Shown piece after piece: positions 43,766 to 52,940 of a stretch of DNA of 64,000 bases. Location of the stretch: contig JAEZUE010000069.1 in assembly GCA_023443455.1 (NCBI GenBank), forward strand, positions 47,498 to 111,497, read 5' to 3'. The DNA comes from Verrucomicrobiota bacterium. Its GTDB lineage: Bacteria > Verrucomicrobiota > Verrucomicrobiia > Opitutales > Opitutaceae. A program made the translations under genes and the position numbers. Numbering within the stretch: position 1 is the first letter of the stretch; each line of letters starts with the position of its first letter. Below the pieces are notes generated by a model that saw nothing but the letters and a program-made list of their open reading frames with translations, had not been told where the DNA came from and made no database searches.

Positions 43766-44848
43766 TCAGAACACCTTCAGCAGCAGGCTGGACAACCAGA
43801 GGGTGAACAGCGCCACGGGGATGAGGATTTTCCAGGAGAGGTTGAGCAACCCGTAGAACTGGGTGCGCGGGAAGGTCCAGCGGATCCAGATGACGGTGAA
43901 GACGAGCGCGTAGAGCTTGACGAAGAAGAACGCCAAACCGATCAGCGAGGTGACCCAGGCGGACGAGAGCGCTGCCGGCAGGAAGTCGAGCGGGAAGGGC
44001 GCGTGCCAGCCGCCGAGGAAGAGCACGGTCGCCAGCGAGCAGCCGATGACGATGTTCGCGTACTCGGCCATGAAGAAGACGCCGAAGCTCATGCCCGCGT
44101 ACTCGGTGAAGGCGCCGGCGACGAGCTCGCTCTCCGACTCCGCCATGTCGAACGGGGCGCGGTTGGCCTCGGCGAGCATGCAGATGTAGAAGGTGAGGAA
44201 GGAGAGCGGCATCAGCGGGTTGTGCTGCAGCTGGAAGAGGTTCCAGTGCCAGAACCAGCCGGACTGTTTCCCGACGATCGCGCTCAGGTCCATGGTGCCG
44301 TTCATCATCACGACAGTGACAATGGTGAGCAGCATCGGGATCTCGTAGGCGATGTTCTGCGACACGACGCGGGCCGAGGAGATGATCGCGAACTTGTTGC
44401 GCGAGGACCACGCGGCGAGCATCAGCGCCATCACGTTGATGGAGGCGAAGGCGAAGATGGTGAGCAGGCCGAGGTTGATCTGCGCCGGCACGAGGAAGCT
44501 GCCGAAGGGCAGCGCGACGAAGCACATCATCGACGCGGTCATGATCATCGCCGGGGCGATGCGGAACAGGATGCCGTCGGAGGTCGGCGGCACGAGGACC
44601 TGCTTGGCGAAGAGCTTGAAGGCGTCGGCGATCGGTTGGAACAGACCCTGCGGACCGGCCTCCATCGGGCCCGGGCGGCGCTGGACGTAGCCGGCGGTCT
44701 TGCGCTCGACCCAGACGAGATAGGCGGCGTTGGCACCCACGAAGGCGGCGACGCCGGCCAAGAAGAGAACGAGACGGGTGAACGACCACGCCGGCTCCGC
44801 TGTCAGGTAGCGGTATACCTGGACGCAATAATCGTAGAAGGCGCTCAT
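43766..44848 (-). CDS. nuoH: NADH-quinone oxidoreductase subunit H
   Basis: 360 residues, eight membrane helices, quinone-site subunit equivalent to ND1. Conserved YVQRRPGPMEAGPQGLFQPIADAFKLF and the acidic loop ESESELVAGAFTEYAGMSFG are present. It overlaps nuoD by 4 bases. Confidence 0.96.
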   Translation of the reverse strand: MSAFYDYCVQVYRYLTAEPAWSFTRLVLFLAGVAAFVGANAAYLVWVERKTAGYVQRRPGPMEAGPQGLFQPIADAFKLFAKQVLVPPTSDGILFRIAPAMIMTASMMCFVALPFGSFLVPAQINLGLLTIFAFASINVMALMLAAWSSRNKFAIISSARVVSQNIAYEIPMLLTIVTVVMMNGTMDLSAIVGKQSGWFWHWNLFQLQHNPLMPLSFLTFYICMLAEANRAPFDMAESESELVAGAFTEYAGMSFGVFFMAEYANIVIGCSLATVLFLGGWHAPFPLDFLPAALSSAWVTSLIGLAFFFVKLYALVFTVIWIRWTFPRTQFYGLLNLSWKILIPVALFTLWLSSLLLKVF

Positions 44849-45993
44849 CGGTCGATGTCGGGAATGACGAGGTCCAGGCTGCCCATGTGGGCGAGCGCGT
44901 CGGGGAGCAGCATGCCCGCGCTGGTTTCCTCGAAGAGACTGAGGTTGGCCAGGCAGGGTGTGCGCAGTTTCACGCGATAGGGAATGTCGGTGCCGTCGGA
45001 GACGAGCCGCACCATGAAGCGGCCGCGGCCGGCCTCGGTGGCGTAGGTGTAGTCGCCGGCGGGAATCTTGATGGTCTTCGGCACCTTCGGGTGGACGAAC
45101 GGGCCTTCCGGGATCTTCGCGACGGCCTGCTCGATGATGCGGAGCGACTGCTCGATCTCATCCATGCGGACGAGGTAGCGGGCCATCGAATCGCACTCGT
45201 GGTAGACCGGGATCTCGTAGTCGAAGCGGTCGTAGATCGAGTAGGGCTCGGCGCGGCGGACATCGTAGTTGATGCCGGAACCGCGCAGTACGGGGCCGCA
45301 GGCGCCGTAGCGGCGGCACTGGTCCTGGGTGATGATGCCGATGCCCTCGATACGCTTGCGCAGGATCACGTTCTCGGTGACCAGCTTCTTGTACATCTTC
45401 ATGCGCTCGCGCATGTAGGGGACGAAGTCGCGGGTGCCGTTGAGGAAATGATCGTCGACGTCGTTCACGACGCCACCGACGCGATAGTAGCAGAACGTGA
45501 GGCGGGCGCCGCAGATGTGCTCCATCAGGTCGAGGATCTTCTCGCGGTCGTCGAACGCGTAGAGGATCGGGGTGAAACCGCCGAGGTCCATGACCCACGC
45601 GCCCCAGCCGACGAGGTGGGAGGCGATGCGGTTGAGCTCGGAGGTGATGACGCGGATGTATTCGGCGCGCTCCGGCACCTCGATCTTGCAGGCCTTCTCG
45701 ACGATGCCACACCAGGCGTGCGTGTATTGGCACGCGGAGAGGTAGTCGAGGCGGCTGGTGTTGGGCAGGAACTGCGAGACGTTGCGGTTCTCGCCCATCT
45801 TCTCGTGCATGCGGTGGATGTAACCGCAGACGGGCTCGGCGCGCCGGACGAACTCGCCGTCCATCGTGAGCTTCACACGCAACACGCCGTGGGTGGCGGG
45901 ATGCTGTGGGCCGAGGTTGAGGACAAAGGTCTCGTTGGGACCACCGACGCTGTGCGCCGAGCGGGCAAGCGCTTGTTCTTTATTCAGGAGCAC
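44845..45993 (-). CDS. nuoD: NADH-quinone oxidoreductase subunit D
   Basis: 382 residues, the 49-kDa subunit that forms the quinone pocket with NuoB. NLGPQHPATHGVLRVKL and CGACGPVLRGSGINYDVRR are diagnostic. The start is a GTG at 45993 and overlaps the end of nuoC by 14 bases, with AGGAAGGA upstream. NuoC and NuoD are separate, not fused as in E. coli. Confidence 0.96.
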   Translation of the reverse strand: MLLNKEQALARSAHSVGGPNETFVLNLGPQHPATHGVLRVKLTMDGEFVRRAEPVCGYIHRMHEKMGENRNVSQFLPNTSRLDYLSACQYTHAWCGIVEKACKIEVPERAEYIRVITSELNRIASHLVGWGAWVMDLGGFTPILYAFDDREKILDLMEHICGARLTFCYYRVGGVVNDVDDHFLNGTRDFVPYMRERMKMYKKLVTENVILRKRIEGIGIITQDQCRRYGACGPVLRGSGINYDVRRAEPYSIYDRFDYEIPVYHECDSMARYLVRMDEIEQSLRIIEQAVAKIPEGPFVHPKVPKTIKIPAGDYTYATEAGRGRFMVRLVSDGTDIPYRVKLRTPCLANLSLFEETSAGMLLPDALAHMGSLDLVIPDIDR

Positions 45994-46552
45994 CGGTGAA
46001 ATCCTTCCTCAACGGGTGATAGGTGGCGTCCTCGGGCAGCAGGAACGGCGTGAGGTTGTTGTGCCCCGAGAAACGGATACCGAAGAAATCGTGGGTCTCG
46101 CGCTCGTGCCAGTTGGCGCCCTGGAAGAGGTGCGAGATGGTGGGCAGCTCGGGCTCGGCACGCGGCACGCGGCAACGCACGACGAGGCGCAGGCCGTTGC
46201 TGAAATGCAGGTAGTCGTAGACGACCTCCATCTGGTCGAGCTTCTGCCAGTCGACGCCGGTCATGGTGTCGAGGGAGAACTCCAACGCGAGCAGGCGCTC
46301 GGCGACCGCGACGACGTCGGCGGCCGGGATCGAAATGTCCACATGGAAACCGCGCTCGGCGAAGTTGACCACGGTCGCGCCGAAGGGCGGCTCGGTCTGG
46401 AGAACCGGGCCGGGCTTGGCGGCGGGTTTCGGCGCCGGGACGGCCGCATCGGCTGCGGGCGCCTCGGCCGCTGGGGCGGTTTCCTCCGGCGCGGGGGCCG
46501 GCGGGTAGAGCTGGGCAAACTCCGCTTGGAGCTGCTCGGGAGTGGGGCTCAT
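45980..46552 (-). CDS. nuoC: NADH-quinone oxidoreductase subunit C
   Basis: 190 residues, the 30-kDa subunit. The C-terminal half has ANWHERETHDFFGIRFSGH, the family signature. The first 60 residues are Ala/Pro-rich low complexity (PPAPAPEETAPAAEAPAADAA) and not part of the conserved fold; probably a flexible tail. I used the ATG at 46552, which overlaps the nuoB stop, rather than one 7 codons upstream. Confidence 0.93.
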   Translation of the reverse strand: MSPTPEQLQAEFAQLYPPAPAPEETAPAAEAPAADAAVPAPKPAAKPGPVLQTEPPFGATVVNFAERGFHVDISIPAADVVAVAERLLALEFSLDTMTGVDWQKLDQMEVVYDYLHFSNGLRLVVRCRVPRAEPELPTISHLFQGANWHERETHDFFGIRFSGHNNLTPFLLPEDATYHPLRKDFTGAPE

Positions 46553-47115
46553 TGGGTTTCGACGCGAGGCCACCGGCGCTTGCCGGTCAGTTTCTCCTCA
46601 AGGGTGAGGATGCCTTCGATCAGGGCCTCGGGCCGCGGCGGGCAGCCGGGCACGAAGACATCTACAGGGAACAGTTTGTCGACACCTTCGACGACCGCGT
46701 ACTGGTTCGGGTAGACGAAGGGGCCGCCGGAAATCGCGCAGTTGCCCATGGCGATGACCCACTTGGGCTCGGGCATCTGGTCGTAGAGCGTCTTGATGGC
46801 GGGAGCCATTTTCTTGTTCACCGTGCCGGCGACGATCATCAGGTCGGCCTGACGCGGCGACGGGCGGAACACCTCGGCGCCGAAGCGCGAGAGGTCCCAG
46901 CGGGCCATGCCCGAGGCCATCATCTCGATGGCGCAGCAGGCCAGACCGAAGGTCAGCGGCCAGAGCGAGTTGGCGCGGCTCAGCGCGATGGCGTCGTCCA
47001 AGAGGGCGAAGCGTACGAGGCCGGAGACCTCGGGTGGAATCTCGTCCGACGCGGGGCCGGGCGGGAGTTTCAGTCCGCCTTGGTGGACTGGGGAACAGCC
47101 GGTTTGCGAATCCAT
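46549..47115 (-). CDS. nuoB: NADH-quinone oxidoreductase subunit B
   Basis: 188 residues. It binds cluster N2, the last iron-sulfur centre before quinone; ligands are C60, C61, C126 and C158 (GLACCAIE, GNCAISGG, PGCPPRPE). The N-terminus overlaps the nuoA coding end by 46 bases in another frame, which is longer than usual, but the conserved part begins too early for a later start. Confidence 0.95.
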   Translation of the reverse strand: MDSQTGCSPVHQGGLKLPPGPASDEIPPEVSGLVRFALLDDAIALSRANSLWPLTFGLACCAIEMMASGMARWDLSRFGAEVFRPSPRQADLMIVAGTVNKKMAPAIKTLYDQMPEPKWVIAMGNCAISGGPFVYPNQYAVVEGVDKLFPVDVFVPGCPPRPEALIEGILTLEEKLTGKRRWPRVETQ

Positions 47116-47501
47116 TCAAACACCCCTTTCTTGCGTGCGTAGACGAGGACGAGGGAAAGGATTCCCACGAAGATCGTCAGTTCGATGAAATCTCTCCATC
47201 CGTCCGCCAGACCCGCTTCCGCGCTGTTGTACACGAGAGCGACCGGGAACAGGTAGAGGACGTCCACCGCGAAGGCGACGAAGACCAGGGCGTACAGGTA
47301 GTAGACCGCGCTATAGCGGATCCAAGCGTCGCCGATGGGTTCCATGCCGCACTCGACAAACTGGCCGGTCTTGCCGGCCGTCTGACGGGTTTTCCGTGCG
47401 GACAAAAGAAACACCAGGATGAACGGGCCAAGCGCAAACACGAGCCCGAGCCCGGCGAAGCCGAAGACGTAGATCAGGTCGTTGGCAAGTTTGGCGTCCA
47501 T
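47070..47501 (-). CDS. nuoA: NADH-quinone oxidoreductase subunit A
   Basis: 143 residues with three membrane helices, equivalent to ND3. FVECGMEPIGDAWIRYSAVYYLYALVFVAFAVDVLYLFP is split across the conserved loop and helix 2. First gene of the operon nuoABCDHIJK followed by the antiporter-like genes; the promoter must be in 47502-47770. No nuoE, nuoF or nuoG gene is in the window. Confidence 0.94.
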   Translation of the reverse strand: MDAKLANDLIYVFGFAGLGLVFALGPFILVFLLSARKTRQTAGKTGQFVECGMEPIGDAWIRYSAVYYLYALVFVAFAVDVLYLFPVALVYNSAEAGLADGWRDFIELTIFVGILSLVLVYARKKGVFEWIRKPAVPQSTKAD

Positions 47502-47774
47502 GGCTGGTTGAGTGAAGCTGGCGACTGGTAGCGGTGGGAGGCAGGAATAGGAAAATAAAGGCCCATCTTCGCAAGGATTTCATAACCGAGCCACGCAAAA
47601 ATTGCCTAGTGTTGTGTGAAAATTGCGGTTGGCCGGGGGGCGTTTTTCGGACCGTCAGGATTGGCGGGGCACCGCACGGGAGGCGTGCGGGTCGAGAGTG
47701 TGGCCGGGCGATCGGGGTGAGGATCCGGTGCCGGCGCCGGATCCGATTCACGGGTCGATTTCGCGGGTGGGTGG
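47502..47774. other. Upstream region of the nuo operon
   Basis: No gene seen. It includes an AT-rich portion on the minus strand (CACACAACACTAGGCAATTTTT, read in pieces between 47580 and 47630) where the nuo promoter is likely, but no clear -35/-10 pair could be set. The rest is GC-rich and featureless. Confidence 0.4.
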
Positions 47775-47807
47775 AAAAAAAACGCCTCCGGAACGGGTCC
47801 GGAGGCG
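47775..47807 (-). terminator. Intrinsic terminator of the response regulator gene
   Basis: On the minus strand a 10-pair stem CGCCTCCGGA/TCCGGAGGCG (47807-47798 with 47792-47783, 5-base loop) is followed by eight T residues. It lies 30 bases past the stop at 47837. Confidence 0.93.
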
Positions 47808-47836
47808 TCGAAATGGGGGGCGATGCGGGCCGATGC

Positions 47837-48232
47837 TCAGGCCTTCGTGCCGGTTTCGGCGGAGGGCGCCGGCATGCCGATCTCCTCGTGCACGGCCTGG
47901 AGCAGACCCTGCAGGGTGAACGGCTTGTCGACGACGCGGACGGCGTGTTTGCCGGTGCGCAGGAAATCGGGGAGGTCTTCGCGGTATCCGGTGATCAACA
48001 GCACCTTGGTCTCGGGGTGATGATGTTGGATCGCGGATACGATGACCGAGCCGTTCTGGTCGGGCATGTGGTAGTCGCAGACCACGCCCTTGAATTTGTC
48101 GTGTTCGAGGAAGCGCAGGGCTTCGTCGGTACGGGTGGTGGCGGTGACATCGTAGCCGCTGGCCTGCAGGATTCGGCTGGTGGCTTTCAGGGCAACGATG
48201 TCGTCGTCGACAACGAGGAGCTTCTTTTGCAT
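47837..48232 (-). CDS. Single-domain response regulator
   Basis: 131 residues, a receiver domain only: acidic residues in LLVVDDD, phosphoacceptor D53 (VVCDYHMPDQNG), and the conserved lysine in VDKPF. Short tail EEIGMPAPSAETGTKA. It probably relays phosphate or controls a partner protein. The start at 48232 begins MQKKLLVVDDD; upstream in-frame codons lack similarity. It is divergent from the nucleoside phosphorylase gene. The partial regulator at 1-175 has the same DYxMP style. Confidence 0.92.
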   Translation of the reverse strand: MQKKLLVVDDDIVALKATSRILQASGYDVTATTRTDEALRFLEHDKFKGVVCDYHMPDQNGSVIVSAIQHHHPETKVLLITGYREDLPDFLRTGKHAVRVVDKPFTLQGLLQAVHEEIGMPAPSAETGTKA

Positions 48233-48384
48233 CGCGGGGACCAGTATGGTGTGTGGAAGGACGGCGTCGAGCCCGCAGGTGAGGCGTTTGCGAAGTCGGG
48301 CGGGCATGGGCGGGCGGAGGTCCGGGGGCGAGCCGGTGGTTCGACGCTGGCGCCCGGGCCGCGCGGTCGTTATCTGACCGGAGC

Positions 48385-49698
48385 ATGATTCCCCAGGACC
48401 TCATCATCCGCAAACGGGACGGTGGCGAGCTCTCGCCCGAACAGATCGAATTCTTCGTGAGGGAGACGGTTTCGGGGGGCTTCGCCGACTACCAGACCTC
48501 GGCGCTGTTGATGGCGATCGTGCTGCGTGGCATGACGACGGCGGAGACGGCGGCGTTGACGCGGTCGATGTTGCTTTCCGGCGACGTGGTGGATTTGGGC
48601 GATATGCCCGGAATCAAGGTCGACAAACACTCGACGGGGGGAGTCGGCGACAAGGTGTCGTTGATCCTCGCGCCGCTCGTGGCCGCGTGCGGGGTGCCGG
48701 TGCCGATGATGAGCGGGCGCGGCCTCGGGCATACGGGCGGCACGCTCGACAAGCTCGAGTCGATCCCGGGCTTCCGGACCAACCTCTCGATCGAGGAGTA
48801 TCGGAATCAAGTCGCGCGTCTCGGGGTGGCGATGATCGGGCAGAGCGAGCGCCTGGTCCCGGCGGACCGCAAACTCTATGCCTTGCGCGATGTCACCGGC
48901 ACGGTCGAGAGCATCCCTTTGATCAGTGCGAGCATCATGTCGAAGAAGCAGGCGGAGGGGATCGACGCTCTCGTGCTCGACGTGAAGTTTGGGCGCGGCG
49001 CCTTCATGCCTACGCTCGAGCGCGCCCGCGAGTTGGCCGAGTCGATGATCGGAATCGGCCGCGCCTCGGGGATGCCCGTTCGCGCCCTGTTGACCGCGAT
49101 GGAGGAACCGTTGGGGCATTCTGTTGGTAACGCGGTGGAAGTGCAGGAGACGATCGAATGCCTGCGCGGTCGCGGGCCGGCGGATCTGATGGCGGTCACC
49201 TCGGCGCTGGCGATCGAGATGCTGTTGCTCGGGCGTCGGGCGGAAACGCCCGGGGAGGCGAGGCGGCTGGTCGACGATGCCCTCGGGAGCGGGCGAGCGC
49301 TCGAACGTTTCCAGGCGTTGGTGGAAGCTCAAGGTGGGCCCCGGTGGTTGATCGACTCGCCCGAGCGGTTGCCCGCTGCGCCAGTTAAGCAGGCGGTCCG
49401 ATTGTCGGCCGGGCCGGCGGGGTTTGTTGTCGGCGTCGATGCGCGCGAACTGGGCGTTGCGGTTCTGTGTCTCGGCGGCGGCCGCACGCGGACGGACGGG
49501 ATCGTCGATCCCTCCGTCGGGATCACGAGTTTGGTGAAAGTGGGGACGGAACTGCGCGCGGGCGATCTGCTCGGTGTTGTCCATGCGCGCGAGGAGGCTC
49601 AAGCCGACCGCGCTGCCGCTGTGTTGAAGCGGGCGGTGGTGGTGGGCGATCGCCCTTCGGGCGGAGGCGACCTCGTGCGTGAGCGTTTGGGCGGTTGA
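48385..49698 (+). CDS. deoA: Thymidine / pyrimidine-nucleoside phosphorylase
   Basis: 437 residues, the family's usual length. It splits thymidine (or uridine) with phosphate into base and deoxyribose-1-phosphate in salvage. Motifs are KVDKHSTGGVGDKVSL (phosphate site), MSGRGLGHTGGTLDKLESIPG (the family signature) and SIMSKKQAEG. The C-terminal domain VVHAREEAQADRAAA is present. Whether it is strictly DeoA or the broader Pdp cannot be decided from sequence. Monocistronic; the start ATG at 48385 follows CTGACCGGAGC. Confidence 0.93.
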   Translation: MIPQDLIIRKRDGGELSPEQIEFFVRETVSGGFADYQTSALLMAIVLRGMTTAETAALTRSMLLSGDVVDLGDMPGIKVDKHSTGGVGDKVSLILAPLVAACGVPVPMMSGRGLGHTGGTLDKLESIPGFRTNLSIEEYRNQVARLGVAMIGQSERLVPADRKLYALRDVTGTVESIPLISASIMSKKQAEGIDALVLDVKFGRGAFMPTLERARELAESMIGIGRASGMPVRALLTAMEEPLGHSVGNAVEVQETIECLRGRGPADLMAVTSALAIEMLLLGRRAETPGEARRLVDDALGSGRALERFQALVEAQGGPRWLIDSPERLPAAPVKQAVRLSAGPAGFVVGVDARELGVAVLCLGGGRTRTDGIVDPSVGITSLVKVGTELRAGDLLGVVHAREEAQADRAAAVLKRAVVVGDRPSGGGDLVRERLGG

Positions 49699-49960
49699 GG
49701 CCCAACATCGATCGGACGGGTAGGGGCCAGCGTGCGTGCTCGCGCACAATGAGGGTGCCCAGGGAGAGGGTGCGCGTGCACGTGCCCCGTGCTGCGGCGG
49801 GTTCGCCGGATGGGGCCGCTCTTCTCGCTCGGCGGTGGTGGCGGTAAGGGCATCGCGGGCCGAGCCGAGGGGGTTGTCGGCATGGTTAGGGTGAAGACCT
49901 GCCGTTCGAAGCCTCAAGCGAGGGGTAGGAAGGCCGATTACAGCGAAGTATTCCCCCACC

Positions 49961-50335
49961 ATGGCTGTTGTCGCTATTCCTCACTATTTCGATGTCGCGG
50001 TTGCGCTGGAGAACGCCTCGTTGGAGATGTCGCGTGACGCCGGGCTTGGATTGAGCGTATCGCCGAACCGCTACCTCCTTCCGTTGCAGAAACGACTCGA
50101 GTTCGCCTTCAAGCGTTTGGGCGATCGGAAGTGGCAACTGCGAATCGCGGTAGAGAAGATCGGGGCGGAGTCGACCAGTGCGGCGTTCCGCCTGCAGCTC
50201 TGGCTTCCGGGTGGGGAGATGAAGGACGAGACGGTCTATTTGCTCAACGAGGAACAGATGTCGGATTTGGCGTTGCGTTATGCCGAGACGATCACCTCGG
50301 CGGCGGCGGAGCCGGAGCCCTCGCTGACGGCGTGA
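49961..50335 (+). CDS. Conserved-looking protein of unknown function
   Basis: 124 residues starting MAVVAIPHYFDVAVALENASLEMSRD. Not recognised. Charged and without a signal peptide or membrane helix; the middle (RLEFAFKRLGDRKWQLRIAVEKIG...FRLQLWLPGGEMKDE) suggests an antiparallel beta sheet. The gap before it (49699-49960) shows no other feature. It converges with the coiled-coil gene at 50436. Confidence 0.65.
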   Translation: MAVVAIPHYFDVAVALENASLEMSRDAGLGLSVSPNRYLLPLQKRLEFAFKRLGDRKWQLRIAVEKIGAESTSAAFRLQLWLPGGEMKDETVYLLNEEQMSDLALRYAETITSAAAEPEPSLTA

Positions 50336-50382
50336 GGCCGGCGCCCGGTCGGCGCGCCGGCGTGGATCGCGGGAAGTGCGGG

Positions 50383-50416
50383 AAAAGAAAAAGGCCGCAC
50401 GGCGAACCGTGCGGCC
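50383..50416 (-). terminator. Terminator of the exb/tonB operon
   Basis: On the minus strand the stem GGCCGCACGG/CCGTGCGGCC (50416-50407 with 50402-50393) with a 4-base loop is followed by TTTTTCTTTT. It lies 20 bases past the last gene of the operon. Confidence 0.93.
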
Positions 50417-50435
50417 TCGGGTGGAATTCTTGTGC

Positions 50436-50975
50436 TTAGCGCTTCTTCTTGGCGTCGGCGATCTGCTCGGCGAAGAGCGCTTGGCTCTGGCCCATGCGGG
50501 TGGCGAGCATGTCGGTGTAGCGCTGGATCTCGAACTCGGCGTTGCGCTTTTCGATACGAGCCTTCTCGAGGTCGAGGCGGGTTTCCGAGGCTTCGGACTG
50601 GGCCTTGTCGCGAGCGGCGCGGACGTTGAGGATATCCTTCTGCAGCTTGATGATCTGGGCCTGCAGCTTCTTGCTCTGCGCATTGGCCTGCTCGGTCTCC
50701 TGGATGATCTTGCGGTTGCGCTCGTCGATCTCGGCCTGCTTCTGGCGCTTGTGGGCCTCGATTTTGGCGATCAGCTCGGCCTTTTGGCGCTCGGCCTCGA
50801 TGTCGGCCTGGCGCTGGAGTTCGGCCTTGCGAGCCGCCTCTTCGTCGGCGAGGCGCTGTTGTTCCTGCTTCTGGGCTTGGTGCGTTACTTCCAGATTATG
50901 GGCAAAGCCCTTGTAGAAGAACACGAAGACCGCGAAGAGGACGATGGTCGGGAGGAAAATGATGATGCGTTTCAT
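50436..50975 (-). CDS. Membrane-anchored coiled-coil protein (last gene of exb/tonB operon)
   Basis: 179 residues. One N-terminal membrane helix (MKRIIIFLPTIVLFAVFVFFY) is followed by an almost continuous Lys/Glu/Gln/Ala-rich coiled coil (30-165). By the positive-inside rule the coil should be periplasmic. Unknown family. It follows a similar protein by 24 bases and ends the operon at a terminator. It may act as a scaffold or spacer for the ExbBD/TonB motor; this is inference from position. Confidence 0.8.
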   Translation of the reverse strand: MKRIIIFLPTIVLFAVFVFFYKGFAHNLEVTHQAQKQEQQRLADEEAARKAELQRQADIEAERQKAELIAKIEAHKRQKQAEIDERNRKIIQETEQANAQSKKLQAQIIKLQKDILNVRAARDKAQSEASETRLDLEKARIEKRNAEFEIQRYTDMLATRMGQSQALFAEQIADAKKKR

Positions 50976-50999
50976 GATCGTGCGAGGATGCGGCGTTGA

Positions 51000-51527
51000 T
51001 CAGCGAGCGTTGGCAGCGGTGGCGGCGGCGATACGGGCCTTCTCGAGTTCCTCGAGTTTCACCAGGAGATCCTTGAGGGCCTTTTCGTTGGCCTTGGCCT
51101 TGGCGACGTACTCGACGATGAACTTCTTCTCGTCGCGCATGGCGGCGATGGCGGCCTCGGCGTCCTTCTGGGCGGCCTTTTCGGCGTCGAAAGACTTGGT
51201 GAGATCGTTCACGACGTTGTCGTAACGCACGGCCTCGCGCTTGGCGAAGTCGCGGGCGTAGTCGATTTCTTCGTAGTACTTCTTCTCGGCGTCTTTGCGG
51301 GCCTTCTCTTCGGCTTCTTCCTTGTCCTTCTTCTCCTTGGTCAGGCGGCGCTTCTCCTTCTCTTCCTCGCGGCGGCGAGCGTTCTCATCTTCGCGGCGCT
51401 TGTTCTCCTCGATCTTGGCCTGTTTCTCGGCCTCGTGCTTCGCCACGATCGCGTTGCGCGAATTCATGTAGATGAAGATGAAGATGATCAGGGCCCCGAG
51501 GGGGAACAACCATTGCAATTTTTTCAT
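51000..51527 (-). CDS. Membrane-anchored coiled-coil protein (sixth gene of exb/tonB operon)
   Basis: 175 residues with the same design as its downstream neighbour: an N-terminal helix (MKKLQWLFPLGALIIFIFIYMNS) and a highly charged coil (KAKIEENKRREDENARRREEEKEKRR), then a second coiled region with LLVKLEELEKARIAAA. Low sequence identity to the neighbour apart from the pattern. Function unknown. It lies 38 bases downstream of the TPR gene. Confidence 0.8.
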   Translation of the reverse strand: MKKLQWLFPLGALIIFIFIYMNSRNAIVAKHEAEKQAKIEENKRREDENARRREEEKEKRRLTKEKKDKEEAEEKARKDAEKKYYEEIDYARDFAKREAVRYDNVVNDLTKSFDAEKAAQKDAEAAIAAMRDEKKFIVEYVAKAKANEKALKDLLVKLEELEKARIAAATAANAR

Positions 51528-51565
51528 GTTCGTAAAAGGGGTACGGGTGTTTGTGAGGGTCGGGA

Positions 51566-52936
51566 TCAGCTCGATTTCTCGGCGGGCGCTTCAGCCGTTT
51601 CGGTTTCTTCCTTGGGGAGGAAGCCTTCGACGCGCTTGATCTCGCTGGGCTCCACATCGGAGGACTTGCGCGCGATTTCCAGGAACATCTTGGCGCGTTC
51701 CCAGTTGCGTTGTTCGCAGTTGGCGGTGGCGAGGAAGATGGCCACCTTGCCGGGTTTGCGCAGGCCGCCCTTTTTCCAGGCGCCGTCGGCCATTTCCATT
51801 CCCTCCTTGTACTTGCCGTCATACCACAGGTACTGGGCGAGCATGAAGTCGAGGTTGCCGGTCTTGAAGCGTTGGCGGGCTTCGTTGAGGATCTTGCGCA
51901 CGGCGTCTTCGCGGCCCAAGTTCTGGTAGCAGACCGAGACGAGCTCCCAGTTGTCTTCGCTGTCCTCGACCTTGCCGGTCTCGATCCAGCTGCGAAGCAG
52001 TTCGCTCGCGCGGCTGAATTCTTCGAGGCGGTAGTAGAGGCCGAAGACGTTGAGGTAGTCGGCCGGGCTGTTCATGAAGCCTTTGGCCTGAGCCCGCTGG
52101 TAGGTGAGGATCGCACGCAGGGTTTGATCCGAGCTCAGGTAGGCCTGGGTGAGATTGAGCCAGAAGTCCTTCTTGTTCGGGAACTTCTCGAGGAACATCT
52201 CGAAGGTCTCGGCCGCGGCGGCCATGTCGCCGGATTCCTGCTGGGCGGCGAAGAGAAGGATCCACGACTGCTCGGTCGGAGTGATCGAAAGGCGCACGAG
52301 TTTCTTGGAGGTCTCGTACGATTTCTTGTAGTCCTTCAGGTAGTAGAGGCAGTTCGCGTACAACGACATCGCGTCGATGTAGGTCTGCAGCTTGTCGGAA
52401 CCGATCATCGGCTCCGGAACTTCGGTGAACCACTTCTCGAGCAGTTTGCGGCTCTGCCCCAGTCGGGCTTCACGATGCTTTGGATCGTCGGTGATACCGG
52501 CGTCCTGCATGTACAGCTGGACGAGCGCCAGGGTCATGCCGATCTGGGCCTGCTTGGGGAAGAAATCCCCGGCCAGCGAGTCCTCGATGGGCTTGATGGC
52601 CTTGATCGGTTCGCCGATGCGGATCAGCAGATTGGCCTTGAGCTGGCTGATGTAGGCCAAGTCGTAGCCGGTGAGCTTCAGAGTCGTGATGATCTCGTCG
52701 ATCTTCTTGATGAGATCGGGGAAGGCCTTGACATCGTCGGCTTCGAGGATCGGGCGGATCTTGCCGAGTTCGTTGGAGGCCTTGTCGGAGAGTTCGTAGG
52801 CTTTGGCGGTTTCGCCGGACTGCTGGGCGTGGACGAAACCGGGAAGCACCGCACACCCGGCCAGAAGGGCTCCGAGGCGCAGGACTTTGCCAGCACGCGT
52901 GAGGCGGCGCTGCCGTGAGGGACGAGGAGTAGGCAT
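51566..52936 (-). CDS. Secreted tetratricopeptide-repeat protein in exb/tonB operon
   Basis: 456 residues. A long basic leader and hydrophobic signal (RAGKVLRLGALLAGCAVLPGFVHAQ) are followed by helical repeats (for example AMSLYANCLYYLKDYKKSYETSKKLV, LNLTQAYLSSDQTLRAILTYQRA, YLNVFGLYYRLEEFSRASELL). The C-terminal tail is Glu-rich. A periplasmic or outer-membrane scaffold is likely. It begins 4 bases after tonB, so close coupling to the energy-transduction complex is expected. Confidence 0.85.
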   Translation of the reverse strand: MPTPRPSRQRRLTRAGKVLRLGALLAGCAVLPGFVHAQQSGETAKAYELSDKASNELGKIRPILEADDVKAFPDLIKKIDEIITTLKLTGYDLAYISQLKANLLIRIGEPIKAIKPIEDSLAGDFFPKQAQIGMTLALVQLYMQDAGITDDPKHREARLGQSRKLLEKWFTEVPEPMIGSDKLQTYIDAMSLYANCLYYLKDYKKSYETSKKLVRLSITPTEQSWILLFAAQQESGDMAAAAETFEMFLEKFPNKKDFWLNLTQAYLSSDQTLRAILTYQRAQAKGFMNSPADYLNVFGLYYRLEEFSRASELLRSWIETGKVEDSEDNWELVSVCYQNLGREDAVRKILNEARQRFKTGNLDFMLAQYLWYDGKYKEGMEMADGAWKKGGLRKPGKVAIFLATANCEQRNWERAKMFLEIARKSSDVEPSEIKRVEGFLPKEETETAEAPAEKSS

Positions 52937-52940
52937 GGCG

